A stretch of DNA of 64,000 nucleotides from assembly GCF_023091745.1 (NCBI RefSeq), contig NC_068913.1:13472001-13536000 (forward strand), in the 5' to 3' direction. The stretch is from Budorcas taxicolor. Taxonomy: Eukaryota > Chordata > Mammalia > Artiodactyla > Bovidae. Positions 55,437-64,000 of this stretch are shown in pieces (within the stretch, counting starts at the first letter, position 1; every line of letters begins with the position of its first letter). Made by a program: the position numbers and the translations under genes. Below the pieces are notes generated by a model. That model had not been told where the DNA came from. It saw nothing but the letters and a program-made list of their open reading frames with translations, and ran no database searches.

Positions 55437-55797
55437 AATTATTTAATAACGCCAAAACAAGCCTGATTAAGTTAGCAAAATAAGCAAAAATTATAAAATC
55501 CGAAGTTGGCGGGACTGCGAACAAGGACATTGCCAATTGCACTATGGATTTGCTACAGATTAGAGAACAATGCACGCCAGAAGCTACAAAAGCAACAAGA
55601 GCTTGTTTCTTTCTTTGGGGGGAATCATATCCCAAGGAAATATCCTAGAATATTTATTTTAAAGTTCATATCCAAAGACACTCAACGAAGTACTATTTAC
55701 AGTACATAAAGTCCAAAATCCTCTACAAATATGACCATTTAATCTCATTTTAAGGAAGCCTTATTATGGCCAAGCAAATAAGATTTATTAACATGAG
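55437..55797. other. Unassigned intergenic DNA
   Basis: Nothing recognised. The minus frame 55363-55635 overlaps the MER5A-like element. Confidence 0.45.
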
Positions 55798-55811
55798 CAT
55801 ATATTATGTGG

Positions 55812-56019
55812 GGGCTTCCCCAGCAGCTCAGTGCTGGGGAATTCACCTGCAGTGCAGGAGACCCAGGTTTGATCCCTGGATCAGGAAGATCCCCTGGAGG
55901 AGGAAATGGCAACCCACTCCAGTATTCTTGGCTAGACAATCCTTTGGACAGAGGAGCCTGGTGGGCTACAGTCAACAGAGTTGAGAAGAGCCGGACACCA
56001 CTGAACCACTGAACACACA
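55812..56019 (+). mobile_element. Bov-tA SINE with 14-bp duplication
   Basis: GGGCTTCCCCAGCAGCTCAG head, GTTTGATCCCTGGATCAGG, body and GCCGGACACCACTGAACCAC tail. CATATRTTATGTGG (13 of 14) at 55798-55811 and 56020-56033. Confidence 0.95.
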
Positions 56020-56033
56020 CATATGTTATGTGG

Positions 56034-56547
56034 ATTTTAAAATCATACGTGTGTGGGTCATGATGATTCATGGAGACATATGAACCAATATAAGCTGGAA
56101 ACGGCAGAACACAAAATAGTAATAATCTAATCACAACTGTTTAATAGGGACATAGGGATTACCAAAGATTACCGAAGCGATTCATGACAGAAGAGCAGTT
56201 TATGAGTACTAGGTATTTTTTCTATTAAATTATTACCTTTATAATTTTTTAAGAACACATAATTCTGGATATTCCCAGGCTGAGACAAATGTTGAAATTT
56301 TTCTGTATGTCAACAACATGAAGATTAAGAATGGAAATTTGTGAAAACAACCAATACCTACAAATGAATCGTGGTAGTACAGATAGAGAGAATAATGAGT
56401 TTTACATGATCTGATTAAGATCTGAAGTTCCGAGTTAATTCTAAAAGATGTTTTGAAACTTAGAAATGTTTCTCAAAATGTTTAGGGTAAATTTTTAAAG
56501 TCAAATAAACACTGGATTTTATCACTTCCCCTTAGCTTCTTTCATCA
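56034..56547. other. Unassigned intergenic DNA
   Basis: Nothing recognised. Confidence 0.5.
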
Positions 56548-56680
56548 GCATGCCTGCATGCACGCTCAGTCTCTCTGTTGTGTGTGAGTCTTTGCAGCCC
56601 CATGGACTGTAGCCTGCCAGAATCCTCTGTCCATGGGATCTTCCAGGCAAGAATACTGGAGTGGGTTGCCAGTTGGTGAG
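56548..56680 (-). mobile_element. Bov-A part of a Bov-tA SINE, antisense
   Basis: CATGCCTGCATGCACGCTCAG start through GGCAAGAATACTGGAGTGGG; the tRNA-like half is missing after GTTGCCAG. Confidence 0.9.
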
Positions 56681-56942
56681 CAAGTTTTTCTTGCCATCAT
56701 CAAGTACACCTGGGCTCCATCTCCTAGACTCCCTTCTTCCAGTAATGAATCATGGTTTCAGTGATTCCCATATATATTGTTAAAGAAAGGCTACAAAGGC
56801 AGGTGCAAAGATAAGCCCTACGATCCAAATCGACGGTTTATGTGCAACTCAGTCTTTCGCTGAGATTTTTTTTTCAAGTCCTTTTAAATCAGCACATAGC
56901 CAGAGAGGGGTTGATATTCTTGATAATTTGTTTTAGTGTACC

Positions 56943-56984
<42 letters not shown>

Positions 56985-57060
56985 TTTGCACTGATGTCAA
57001 GGTCGGTTGGAAGACAAGTTATTTCAAGTGTATTGACATTTAGCCACTTGGACGAAAACT
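56681..57060. other. Unassigned DNA with microsatellite
   Basis: Holds the CA array at 56947-56982. Nothing else recognised. Confidence 0.5.
56947..56982. repeat. (CA)18 microsatellite
   Basis: Uninterrupted CA units. Confidence 0.97.
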
Positions 57061-57420
57061 GGCAGACTCATTCCAAAATAATTAATTTTTGCTGAAAACA
57101 CTCAGAGGTCTATTTTCCCCAAGCAGCCCTGTGAGCCATGTGTTGCACTGGCGAGGGCAGACTTCACTGGGCAGCAACATTGCCTTCCCATCTGGCAACA
57201 GGTGGCTGCTAATATGAAACATTAAACTAACACTGAAATGAAATCCTTTCATAATCAGTGATTTTGGAGAGTGTGTCTGAAAGTCTCAAAACTGCTCATT
57301 TTTCCTCAACAAGCAAGCCTTCATTCCTAACTCATCAAAAAGAGCCACTGGTATCAGCCATAAGGAGGTGAAAATTAAATCACCTGGAAAAGTGAAGTGT
57401 AGACCTGGAATCCTCCTGGT
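57061..57420. other. Non-repetitive block, candidate conserved element
   Basis: Unique text with balanced composition, the palindromic-looking CAACAGGTGGCTGC (E-box CAGGTG) and homeodomain-like ATTAATTTT and AAAATTAAATCACC. No repeat family and no open reading frame of note. Conservation is a guess to be tested. Confidence 0.28.
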
Positions 57421-57744
57421 TCAACACAGAGTGAACACAGTGATATCCCACAACAACCAGGATGGCACTGTGGGTCACAGTGCTCCATGGGATCCATTTT
57501 ATCAACTGCTATCCTGAAGAAAACCTTGTGGATCCTAAATGGTCCCTTAGGCGTCTAAATGTGGTGACAGGAAAATCAGGCAGAGTGTAGCTCATACCCT
57601 CAACTCTCCACGAAGGAGAAGCTTTGATAAAACTGTGACTTCAGCCCTTACAACACATCAGTTCATGAATCCAGCATGCTCAGCCCGCCATGATCCAAAC
57701 TCTGAATGGTCAGGAGCCCATATTAAAATCAAGGGTTATTCTGA

Positions 57745-58115
57745 AGAACCTAGATCCATGCCATTATTGAATTCTGGGATTACATCTTTGTTTTTATCAA
57801 AAAGCATTATCCATACGAAGAACACTTATAGCTCAACAATAAGAAAAGAAACAGCCTAGCTAAAAAATGGGCCAAAGATCTGAGCAGACAACTCACCAAA
57901 TAAGATATACAGATGGCAAGTAAACATAAAAATATGTCCCACATCACATATCACTGGGTAAATGCAAATTTAAACAAGATGCTACTAAATAGTTATTAAA
58001 ATAGTCAAAATTCAGAACATCAACAACACCAAATGCTGGAATGGATAAAGAACACCAGGAAATCACTCATCGCTGGTGGGAATGCAAAATGATAGTCACT
58101 TTGCATATTACTAAG
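57745..58115 (+). mobile_element. Old L1 ORF2 fragment
   Basis: TAGCTCAACAATAAGAAAAGAAACAGCC, AAAAAATGGGCCAAAGATCTGAGCAG and CACCAGGAAATCACTCATCGCTGGTGGGAATGC are L1 ORF2 C-terminal text in sense orientation, with stops and indels. It ends directly where BovB begins near 58120. Confidence 0.85.
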
Positions 58116-58119
58116 TGAA

Positions 58120-59673
58120 AAAACCATGATGGTGTGATCACTCACCGAGAGCCAGACATCCTAGAATGCTAACTCAAGTAGGGTTTAGGAAGCATCACTA
58201 CAAATAAAACTAGTGGAGTTATGGAATTCCAGTTGAGCTATTTCAAATTCTAAAAGATGATGCTGCGAAAGCGCTGCACGCAATATGCCAGCAAATTTGG
58301 AAAACTCAGCAGTGGCCACAGGACTGGAAAAGGTCAATTTTCATTCCAATCCCAAAGAAAGGCAATGCCAAAGAATGCTCAAACTACCGCAAATTGCACT
58401 CATCTCACATGCTAGTAAAGTAATGCTCAAAATTCTTCAAGACAGGCTTCAAAAGTATGTGAACTATGAACTTCCAGATGTTCAAGCTGGATTTAGAAAA
58501 GGCAGAGGAACCAGAAATCAAATAGCCAGTATCTGCTGGATCATCGAAAAAGCAAGAGAATTCCAGAAAAATATCTACTTCTGCTTTATTGACTATGCCA
58601 ATGCCTTTGACTGTGTGGATCACAACAAACTGGAAAATTCTGAAAGAGATAGGAATACCAGACCACCTCACCTACCTCTTAAGAAATCGGTATGCAGGTC
58701 AGGAAGCAACAGTTAGAACTGGACATGGAACAACAGACTGGTTCCAAATCAGGAAAGGAGTACATCAAGGCTGTATATTGTCACCCTGCTTATTTAACTT
58801 ATATGCAGAATACATCATGAGAAATGCTGGGCTGGAAGAAGCACAAGCTGGAATCAAGATTGCTGGGGGAAATATCAATAACTTCAGATATGCAGATGAC
58901 ACCACCCTTATGGCAGAAAGTTAAGAGGAACTAAAGAGCCTCTTGATGAAAGTGAAAGAGCAGAGTGAAAAAGTTGGCTTAAAGCTCAACATTCAGAAAA
59001 CTAAAATCATGGCATCTGGTCCCATCACTTCATGGCAAATAGATGGGGAAACAATGGAAATAGTGACAAAGTTCATTTTTTTTGGTCTCCAAAATCAATG
59101 CAGATGGTGGCCGCAGTCATGAAATTAAAAGATGCTTCTCCTTGGAAGAAAAGTTATGACCAACCTAGACAGTGTATTAAAAAGCAGAGACATTACTTTG
59201 CCAAAAATGGTCTATCTAGTCAAAGCTATGGTTTTTTCCAGTAGTCAAATACAGATGTGAGAGTTGGTCTATAAAGAAAGTTGAGCACCGAAGAATGAAT
59301 GCTTTTGAACTGTGGTGTTGGAGAAGACTCTTGAGAATCTCTTGGACTGCAAGGAGATTTAACCAGTCCATCCTAAAGGAAATCAGTCCTGAATATTTAT
59401 TGGAAGGACTGATGCTGAAGCTGAAACTCCAATACTTTGGCCACTTGATGTGAAGAACTGACTCATTTGAAAAGACCCTGATGCTGGGAAAGATTGAAGG
59501 CAGGAGGAGAAGGGGACAACAGAGGATGAGATGGCTGGATGGCCTCTCCAATTCAAGGGACATGAGTTTGAGTAAACTCTGGGAGTTGGTGATAGACAGG
59601 GAGGCCTGGCGTGCTGCAATCCATGGGGTGGCAAAGAGTCGGACACGACTAAGCGACTGAACTGAACTGAAAA
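58120..59673 (+). mobile_element. BovB LINE copy with RT region and full 3' end
   Basis: Starts ACCATGATGGTGTGATCACTC and reads through the RT, C-terminus and terminal GACTAAGCGACTGAACTGAACTGAA, then an A-run. It is the longest BovB in the window (about 1.55 kb), 5'-truncated. No clear duplication. Confidence 0.94.
58285..59570 (+). pseudogene. BovB ORF2 pseudogene
   Basis: RT core in frame 58285-58716 with ELPDVQAGFRKGRGTRNQI and IDYANAFDCVDH (Ala-Lys changed to Ala-Asn next to the catalytic Asp block). A 2-base loss near 58632 shifts to frame 58589-58924, which carries QGCILSPCLFNLY and the catalytic YADD at 58889-58900. A GAA to TAA change makes a stop at 58922. Later frames keep the C-terminal blocks in broken form. 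Confidence 0.9.
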
Positions 59674-60403
59674 AAAAGCCAGTCTGAAAAGCTACATACC
59701 AATGATCCTAACTGTATGACATTCTGGGAAAAGCAAAACTATGGAGACAATTTTTTTAAAAAAAGTGCTTGTTAGAGTTTACAGAGTGGGGAACGATGAG
59801 TAGGCAGAGGACAGAGGATCTTTGCAGCAGGGAAAGTACTCTGTATGATATCATAATGGTGGGAACATGACATTATACATTTGTCCAAACCTACAGAAGG
59901 GATAGCACCAAGAGTGATACATAATGTAAACTATGGACTCTGGGCAATTTTAATGTGTCAGAGTAGATCCATTCATTGTAATAAATGTACTCCTCTGGTG
60001 GGGGGAGGGGTGTGTTTATGATGGGGGAAGTCATGCATGCAGGGAAGCAAAGGGTACATGGGAAATCTCTGCAACTTGCCCTCAATTTTGCTGTGAACTT
60101 AAAATTGCTCTATAAAATGAAGTCTTAGTAAAAGAAATATTCTAAGCAAAGATAACTCATTGGACTACGTGTCCACCCTCTCTATGTAATATTCATTTGG
60201 AAAGCTAATGCAAATGTGTCCTAGAAGTCTCAATGCCTCAGAGGTACATTCTATAAAGAATATGAGCTCAGAAATAACAGACCCAGACTTTTGATGTTCC
60301 TTAATTGTTGGGTGCATGCTTGGTTTGTATGTTTTAATATGCACCTGCATGCCTACTCATACCACTGAAGTGTATCACGTAAGTATTTGACTTGTAAGTC
60401 CAA
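59674..60403. other. Unassigned DNA with a G-rich tract
   Basis: 59998-60027 is G-rich (GGTGGGGGGAGGGG ... GGGGG). Nothing else recognised. Confidence 0.5.
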
Positions 60404-60619
60404 TAAGAGAAAGCGTTAGTTGCTCCGACATGTCCAACTCTTTGTGACCCCATGGACTGTACCCCTCCAGGCTTCTCTGTCCATGGGATTCTTCAGGTAA
60501 GAATACTGGAGGGTATAGCCATTCCCTTCTCCTGGGGATCTTCCCGACCCAGGAATCGAACCCAGGTCTCCTGCACTGCAGACAGATTATTTACTGTCAG
60601 AGCCACCAGGGGAGACCAT
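60404..60619 (-). mobile_element. Bov-tA SINE, antisense
   Basis: GAAAGCGTTAGTTGCTCCG start, GGAATCGAACCCAGG, CAGAGCCACCAGGGGAG end. Full length. Confidence 0.92.
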
Positions 60620-61019
60620 GTCCAACAAAACACAGGCTAAACCTTGACAGAAACTTATGAGAAGCTTGCAGTACTCGAGTCTGGGTAGGAACCATGAAAA
60701 ACAAACCCGGATGTGCTTTGAGTCCACAGGACAGTATATTCAGTGAATGCCTAATGTGAAAAACATTCTGCCCTTACCCTAGGGAATGTCTTGTAAAAAG
60801 CTAGGTTTGTTAAGATTGTGTTCTTCTGTTTCAATGCGTCCCTTTGATGCAAATAAGCCTGACTAAGCAGCCTGTTGTCTCCTCTCACCAGGATGCCTCC
60901 TATTTATTTCTGTTCTATTTGTCTAAAGTTTGAAGTTTGCCAAGATCGCAAGCTGCTAAAACAACCTTTTTTTTTTTAATTTCCTTCTTTCCCAACTAAA
61001 TCCTTAATTGTCAAAAAAT
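60620..61019. other. Unassigned intergenic DNA
   Basis: Nothing recognised. Confidence 0.5.
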
Positions 61020-61480
61020 ATCAAAATGGAGGTAATCTCTCACTGGAGCATTTGTGAAAATTAGAGTCCTCGGTGACTTCCGGTGTGACGGGGATCTGCT
61101 GCTGATAGCAACTCAGATAACAAGGCATTTCAAACAGCTAATCTAGTGAGGCTTTCTAAAAATATTAATCAAAAAGTCCAAGTGATTTAATTTCTCTCGA
61201 TGAGTACAACGCTAGCTCACCGACTCCGTGCGTCACTGGGCTCTGGTTGCTAGGAAATCCGCGAATAGCAGTTAATATGCATTCAGCAACAGGCTGCAGA
61301 CACAATTTATCTCCATGGATGCTCCCTCAATTGCCTTTGAAATGACATTAAGATAACTTTGAAGCCTCTGAGACAAGCCAGTGTCAGTGAACACAAAGGA
61401 AGCAAGCCATTTTTGGACAACCATCTGGACTTCCGGCGCAGCCCTGTGAAGCTCAAACTCCTCCACTGTTCCTGTCTATC
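61020..61480. other. Non-repetitive block, candidate conserved element
   Basis: Unique sequence, with clustered CpGs (CTCCGTGCGTCACTGG, GAAATCCGCGAATAGC, CTTCCGGCGCAGCC), homeodomain-like ATTAATC and GTTAATATGCAT, an RFX-like GGTTGCTAGGAAATC near 61247 and ETS-like ACTTCCGG sites at 61076-61083 and 61430-61437. Frames on the minus strand (61272-61579) lack domains. An enhancer-like role is an inference. Confidence 0.35.
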
Positions 61481-61611
61481 TGTATCTTCTGTGTAGGTAG
61501 GAATTATGAGGGAGGGAGCTAAGACTATATTTTTGAGGTACAGATGAGGGGCCAAGAACAATGCACTGGAGAAAACCAACTCGCAAGTCAGTAACTTGCT
61601 AGCTTGGGAAT

Positions 61612-61745
61612 CCCAATTTTTCTGAGCTTCAGTTTCCTCTCCTACAAAATGAGAGTAACAGCGTTCACCTTATGGAATGACTGCAAACATCAGACATGTG
61701 CTCCTAAGACCCCTGACATACAAGAGCACGCATTATGATATACAA
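61612..61745 (+). mobile_element. MIR SINE fragment
   Basis: TCTGAGCTTCAGTTTCCTCTCC, ACAAAATGAGAGTAACAGC and the 'acatacaagagcacgcattatg' end follow the MIR core and tail. Confidence 0.78.
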
Positions 61746-61779
61746 AGTATTAACACCAAATCTTAACACAAATGGGAGT

Positions 61780-61962
61780 AGTGGAAACAGCAGTGGCAGC
61801 ATTAGTAGAATTACAGCAGCAGAAAATAGGAGTAGTTATTGCTATCAATCCTACCGCCACTATGCTAACTGCTACTGGTATTACTAGTACTGCTAGTATT
61901 ACTAGTATTACTGGTATTACTAGTACTGCTATTAATACTGTTGCTTCTGCCGCTACTACGGA
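61780..61962. repeat. Imperfect ACT/AGT triplet repeat
   Basis: Interleaved ACTAGTATT, ACTGCTAGT and ACTGGTATT units, densest at 61865-61935. The frame 61772-62236 reads through it as a Thr/Ser/Ile-rich run, as a triplet repeat would give, with no domain beyond. Confidence 0.85.
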
Positions 61963-62555
61963 GATCACCATGGAAGAAGAGAAGACTCCTTTAGCTATAG
62001 CTTTGCACTATCACTGCAATCTAAAAACAAACTCAGAGAGACGCACTTCCGGCAGACTAGTTTGTAAAGAGCCCCAAAGCTGTTGGTTTCACCAAATTTC
62101 ACTGTCTTGTATTATTATTGCAATTGCCTGTGAAACAAACGAGGTGGACGATGGTGCCATCCTCTGGCAGGACATTTGTTGGTGGCAGTACTTGGATTTC
62201 TTTTTTGTTGCCCAAGTCCCCTATTTAACATTCTGAAAAATTCCTTGTTTTTACATCTTAGTCCTCATGGGAGAGATGAGAAAGACTTAGAAAGTATATA
62301 TCCCTTCATTTTGCACCAGGAGGTATCTCTCTCTTCCTTCATCAATCGATACAAAACACATTTTACAGAACTTGACTTTTATTTCCTAAGGGACAATGCG
62401 AGGTCCAGTCACAGTAACCCTCTATATAATGAGCAATGTCTACCCAGCCAATAGGAAGAGAAGTTAAACAATCCTTATGATTTAGAAGAGTAAATCCCTC
62501 CAATATTTTCCCAGTGTGACTCAAAACTCCATGCATAGATTTCTTTGCTCATTCC
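61963..62555. other. Unassigned intergenic DNA
   Basis: Nothing recognised after the triplet repeat. Confidence 0.5.
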
Positions 62556-62865
62556 TGAAAGTGAAAGTCATTCAGTTGTGTTCGACTCTTTGTGACCCCA
62601 TGAACTATACAGTTCATGGAATTCTCCAGGCCACAATACTGGAGTAGGTAGCCTTTCCCTTTTCCAGGGGATCTTCCCAACCCAGGGATCAAACCCAGGT
62701 CTCCTGCATTACAGGCAGATTCTTTACCAGCTGAGCCACAAGGGAAGCCCAAGAATACTGGAGTGGGTAGCCTATCCCTTCTCCAGCAGATCTTTCCAAC
62801 CCAGGAATTGAACTGGGGTCTCCTGCATTGCAGGCAGATTCTTTGCCAACTGAGTTATCATTTCT
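62556..62865 (-). mobile_element. Bov-tA SINE with a partial tandem second unit
   Basis: First unit 62556-62751 ends TGAGCCACAAGGGAAGCCC. Then AAGAATACTGGAGTGGGTAGCC restarts the middle of a Bov-tA, running to GATTCTTTGCCAACTGAGTTATC. Antisense throughout. Confidence 0.92.
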
Positions 62866-63338
62866 AGGAAAGTTCTAGTTCTGTCTCCTTTCTAGATTCT
62901 GAACCAACATAATCTTCTCCAAACCCTGAATAAAGACTCTTTTGATTTTAATTCATGGAATCCCTTCTTTTTAAAAGATCCCAGCAGATGATGCTGCATC
63001 AAAACTGCCTTACATATGTGATTAGAAGGATTTCCAATTCGTCTCCTTCTTAGATTAATAGCTATACTTGGAAAAGCAACAGCATTACAATAGTTTGGCC
63101 ATGCAGCTCTACCTGAGAGAAATACTTCTCAAGAAGAGATGGATTATGAAGTTCACAGGAACGACTCTAAGAGATCTTCTTGTGAGGCATCTTAAGCTTA
63201 TCTCCTTCCCTTCCATCTTCAGGCTTTCACCAAGAGCTTTTGCCAGCAAGCTGTGCTTTTCCAGGGACAAAGTGTCCACGGTCACTTGAGGACAAGATTC
63301 CCATTTGGAGGTAAAGAAAGGAGAAACTAAAGGGTATG
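62866..63338. other. Unassigned intergenic DNA
   Basis: Nothing recognised. The frame 63068-63289 has no domain. Confidence 0.5.
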
Positions 63339-63540
63339 TGGCTTCCCAGGTGGCACAGTGGTAAAGAATCCTCCTGCCAATGCAGGAAGACTCGGGTTCA
63401 ATCCCTGGGTTGGGAAGATCCCCTGGGGGAGGAAATGGCAACACCTTTCACCTTGCCTGGAGAATCTCATGGACAGAGGAGGCTGGCAGGCTACAATCCA
63501 TGGAGTCGCAAAGAGTCGGACAGGACCGAGTGACTAAGGA
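63339..63540 (+). mobile_element. Bov-tA SINE
   Basis: GTGGCTTCCCAGGTGGCACAGTGG head, GGTTCAATCCCTGGGTTGGG, body with a small deletion and change near 63445 (AACACCTTTCACC), and GTCGGACAGGACCGAGTGAC tail. Confidence 0.93.
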
Positions 63541-64000
63541 TGCACACAAACCGTATCAAGAGACAGTTTATCAGATTGTCAGTTACAACGAGGATTGTTC
63601 TGATCACCGTATTTCTGCAGTTTCTGGTTATCTTACACGAAAGTCATTTGACAGTCATCTCACTACTGAAGGCACGAAACTTTCTGCTATGTCTATCAAA
63701 ACTTTCCCTACGAGGATATTCGTTGATAGGGATGACCGAGGTCATAGGTCAGCTGAGTCTGTGTTCAGACCAAAGGAACAGGAGTTTGGTCTCCAAGCTC
63801 AGGCTCAAGTTGGTTTCTAATTCCACCCATGAAAGTGAGGATTTTTGAAAAATATTCCTCCTTTGTTTAGTAAGTGTGAAAGATCAGGGAGTTTTGTTTG
63901 CCTGTTGTTTTCATTTTCTACTCTTTGCAGAGAGAAGAGCGTGAAGCATATCAAAGAAATAGGAAGGGCATCCAGGAAGATTTGACTTAAACTGTGTACT
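63541..64000. other. Unassigned DNA at the right edge
   Basis: Open frames run from the SINE into this region (63380-63820, 63540-63848), but the downstream peptide shows no recognisable family and the start lies in the SINE. I see nothing else. Confidence 0.45.

Noticed and set aside
63380..63820. 146-codon open frame at the right edge
   Set aside because: Its start and first third lie inside a Bov-tA SINE; the rest has no known domain.
1..64000. Many near-identical 200-bp repeats as a CRISPR or other defence array
   Set aside because: They are dispersed Bov-tA/BOV-A2 SINEs in both orientations with target-site duplications, in a mammalian genome. No spacers of regular length and no cas genes.

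Overview
This window is a gene-poor stretch of ruminant (bovid) nuclear DNA. The diagnosis rests on interspersed repeats found only in, or typical of, ruminants and other cetartiodactyls: about thirty Bov-tA tRNA-Glu-type SINEs (head like GGCTTCCCTGGTGGCTCAG, tail like GTCGGACACGACTGAG), four BOV-A2 SINEs, at least eleven BovB (RTE-type) LINE fragments, six CHR-type SINEs, and artiodactyl L1 3' ends. Older mammalian repeats lie underneath: L1M, MIR, MER5A-like and MLT1/MST-like MaLR LTRs. The repeats alone do not tell cattle, bison, sheep or goat apart. I found no convincing protein-coding exon of a host gene, no functional RNA gene and no CRISPR array. Every open frame with recognisable protein similarity belongs to a decayed retrotransposon.

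Layout. 1-5.9 kb: antisense remains of ancient L1, cut by BovB pieces, a CHR SINE and several Bov-tA, one of them a dimer inside a single target-site duplication. 5.9-9.8 kb: mostly unique AT-rich DNA with a MER5A-like transposon and an L1 3' end. 9.9-11.3 kb: BovB copy with reverse-transcriptase coding. 11.3-20.3 kb: SINEs, an MLT1 LTR, and a GC-richer non-repetitive block near 18.1-18.35 kb. 21-24 kb: L1M 3' end, then a young truncated L1 with a clean 14-bp duplication. 24.5-31.7 kb: MIRs, an LTR carrying nested BovB and Bov-tA insertions, and a 169-bp duplicated segment. 31.7-32.6 kb: BovB C-terminal coding with only one visible stop. 35-38.4 kb: long antisense L1M carrying younger insertions. 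38.8-57 kb: SINEs, MIRs, CA microsatellites, a second L1 3' end, an MST-like LTR and a perfect 77-bp direct repeat. 57.7-59.7 kb: old L1 fused to a BovB copy. 59.7-64 kb: unique DNA, a triplet-repeat region and more SINEs.

No set of genes works together here. The interest lies in the insertion history (many exact target-site duplications can be read off), two non-retroposon duplications, and four non-repetitive blocks that could be conserved regulatory elements. One of those blocks carries a tandem CACGTG motif. Repeat names come from remembered family sequences, not a database search; family-level calls are firm for Bov-tA, BOV-A2 and BovB, and softer for the old L1, MIR and LTR fragments.
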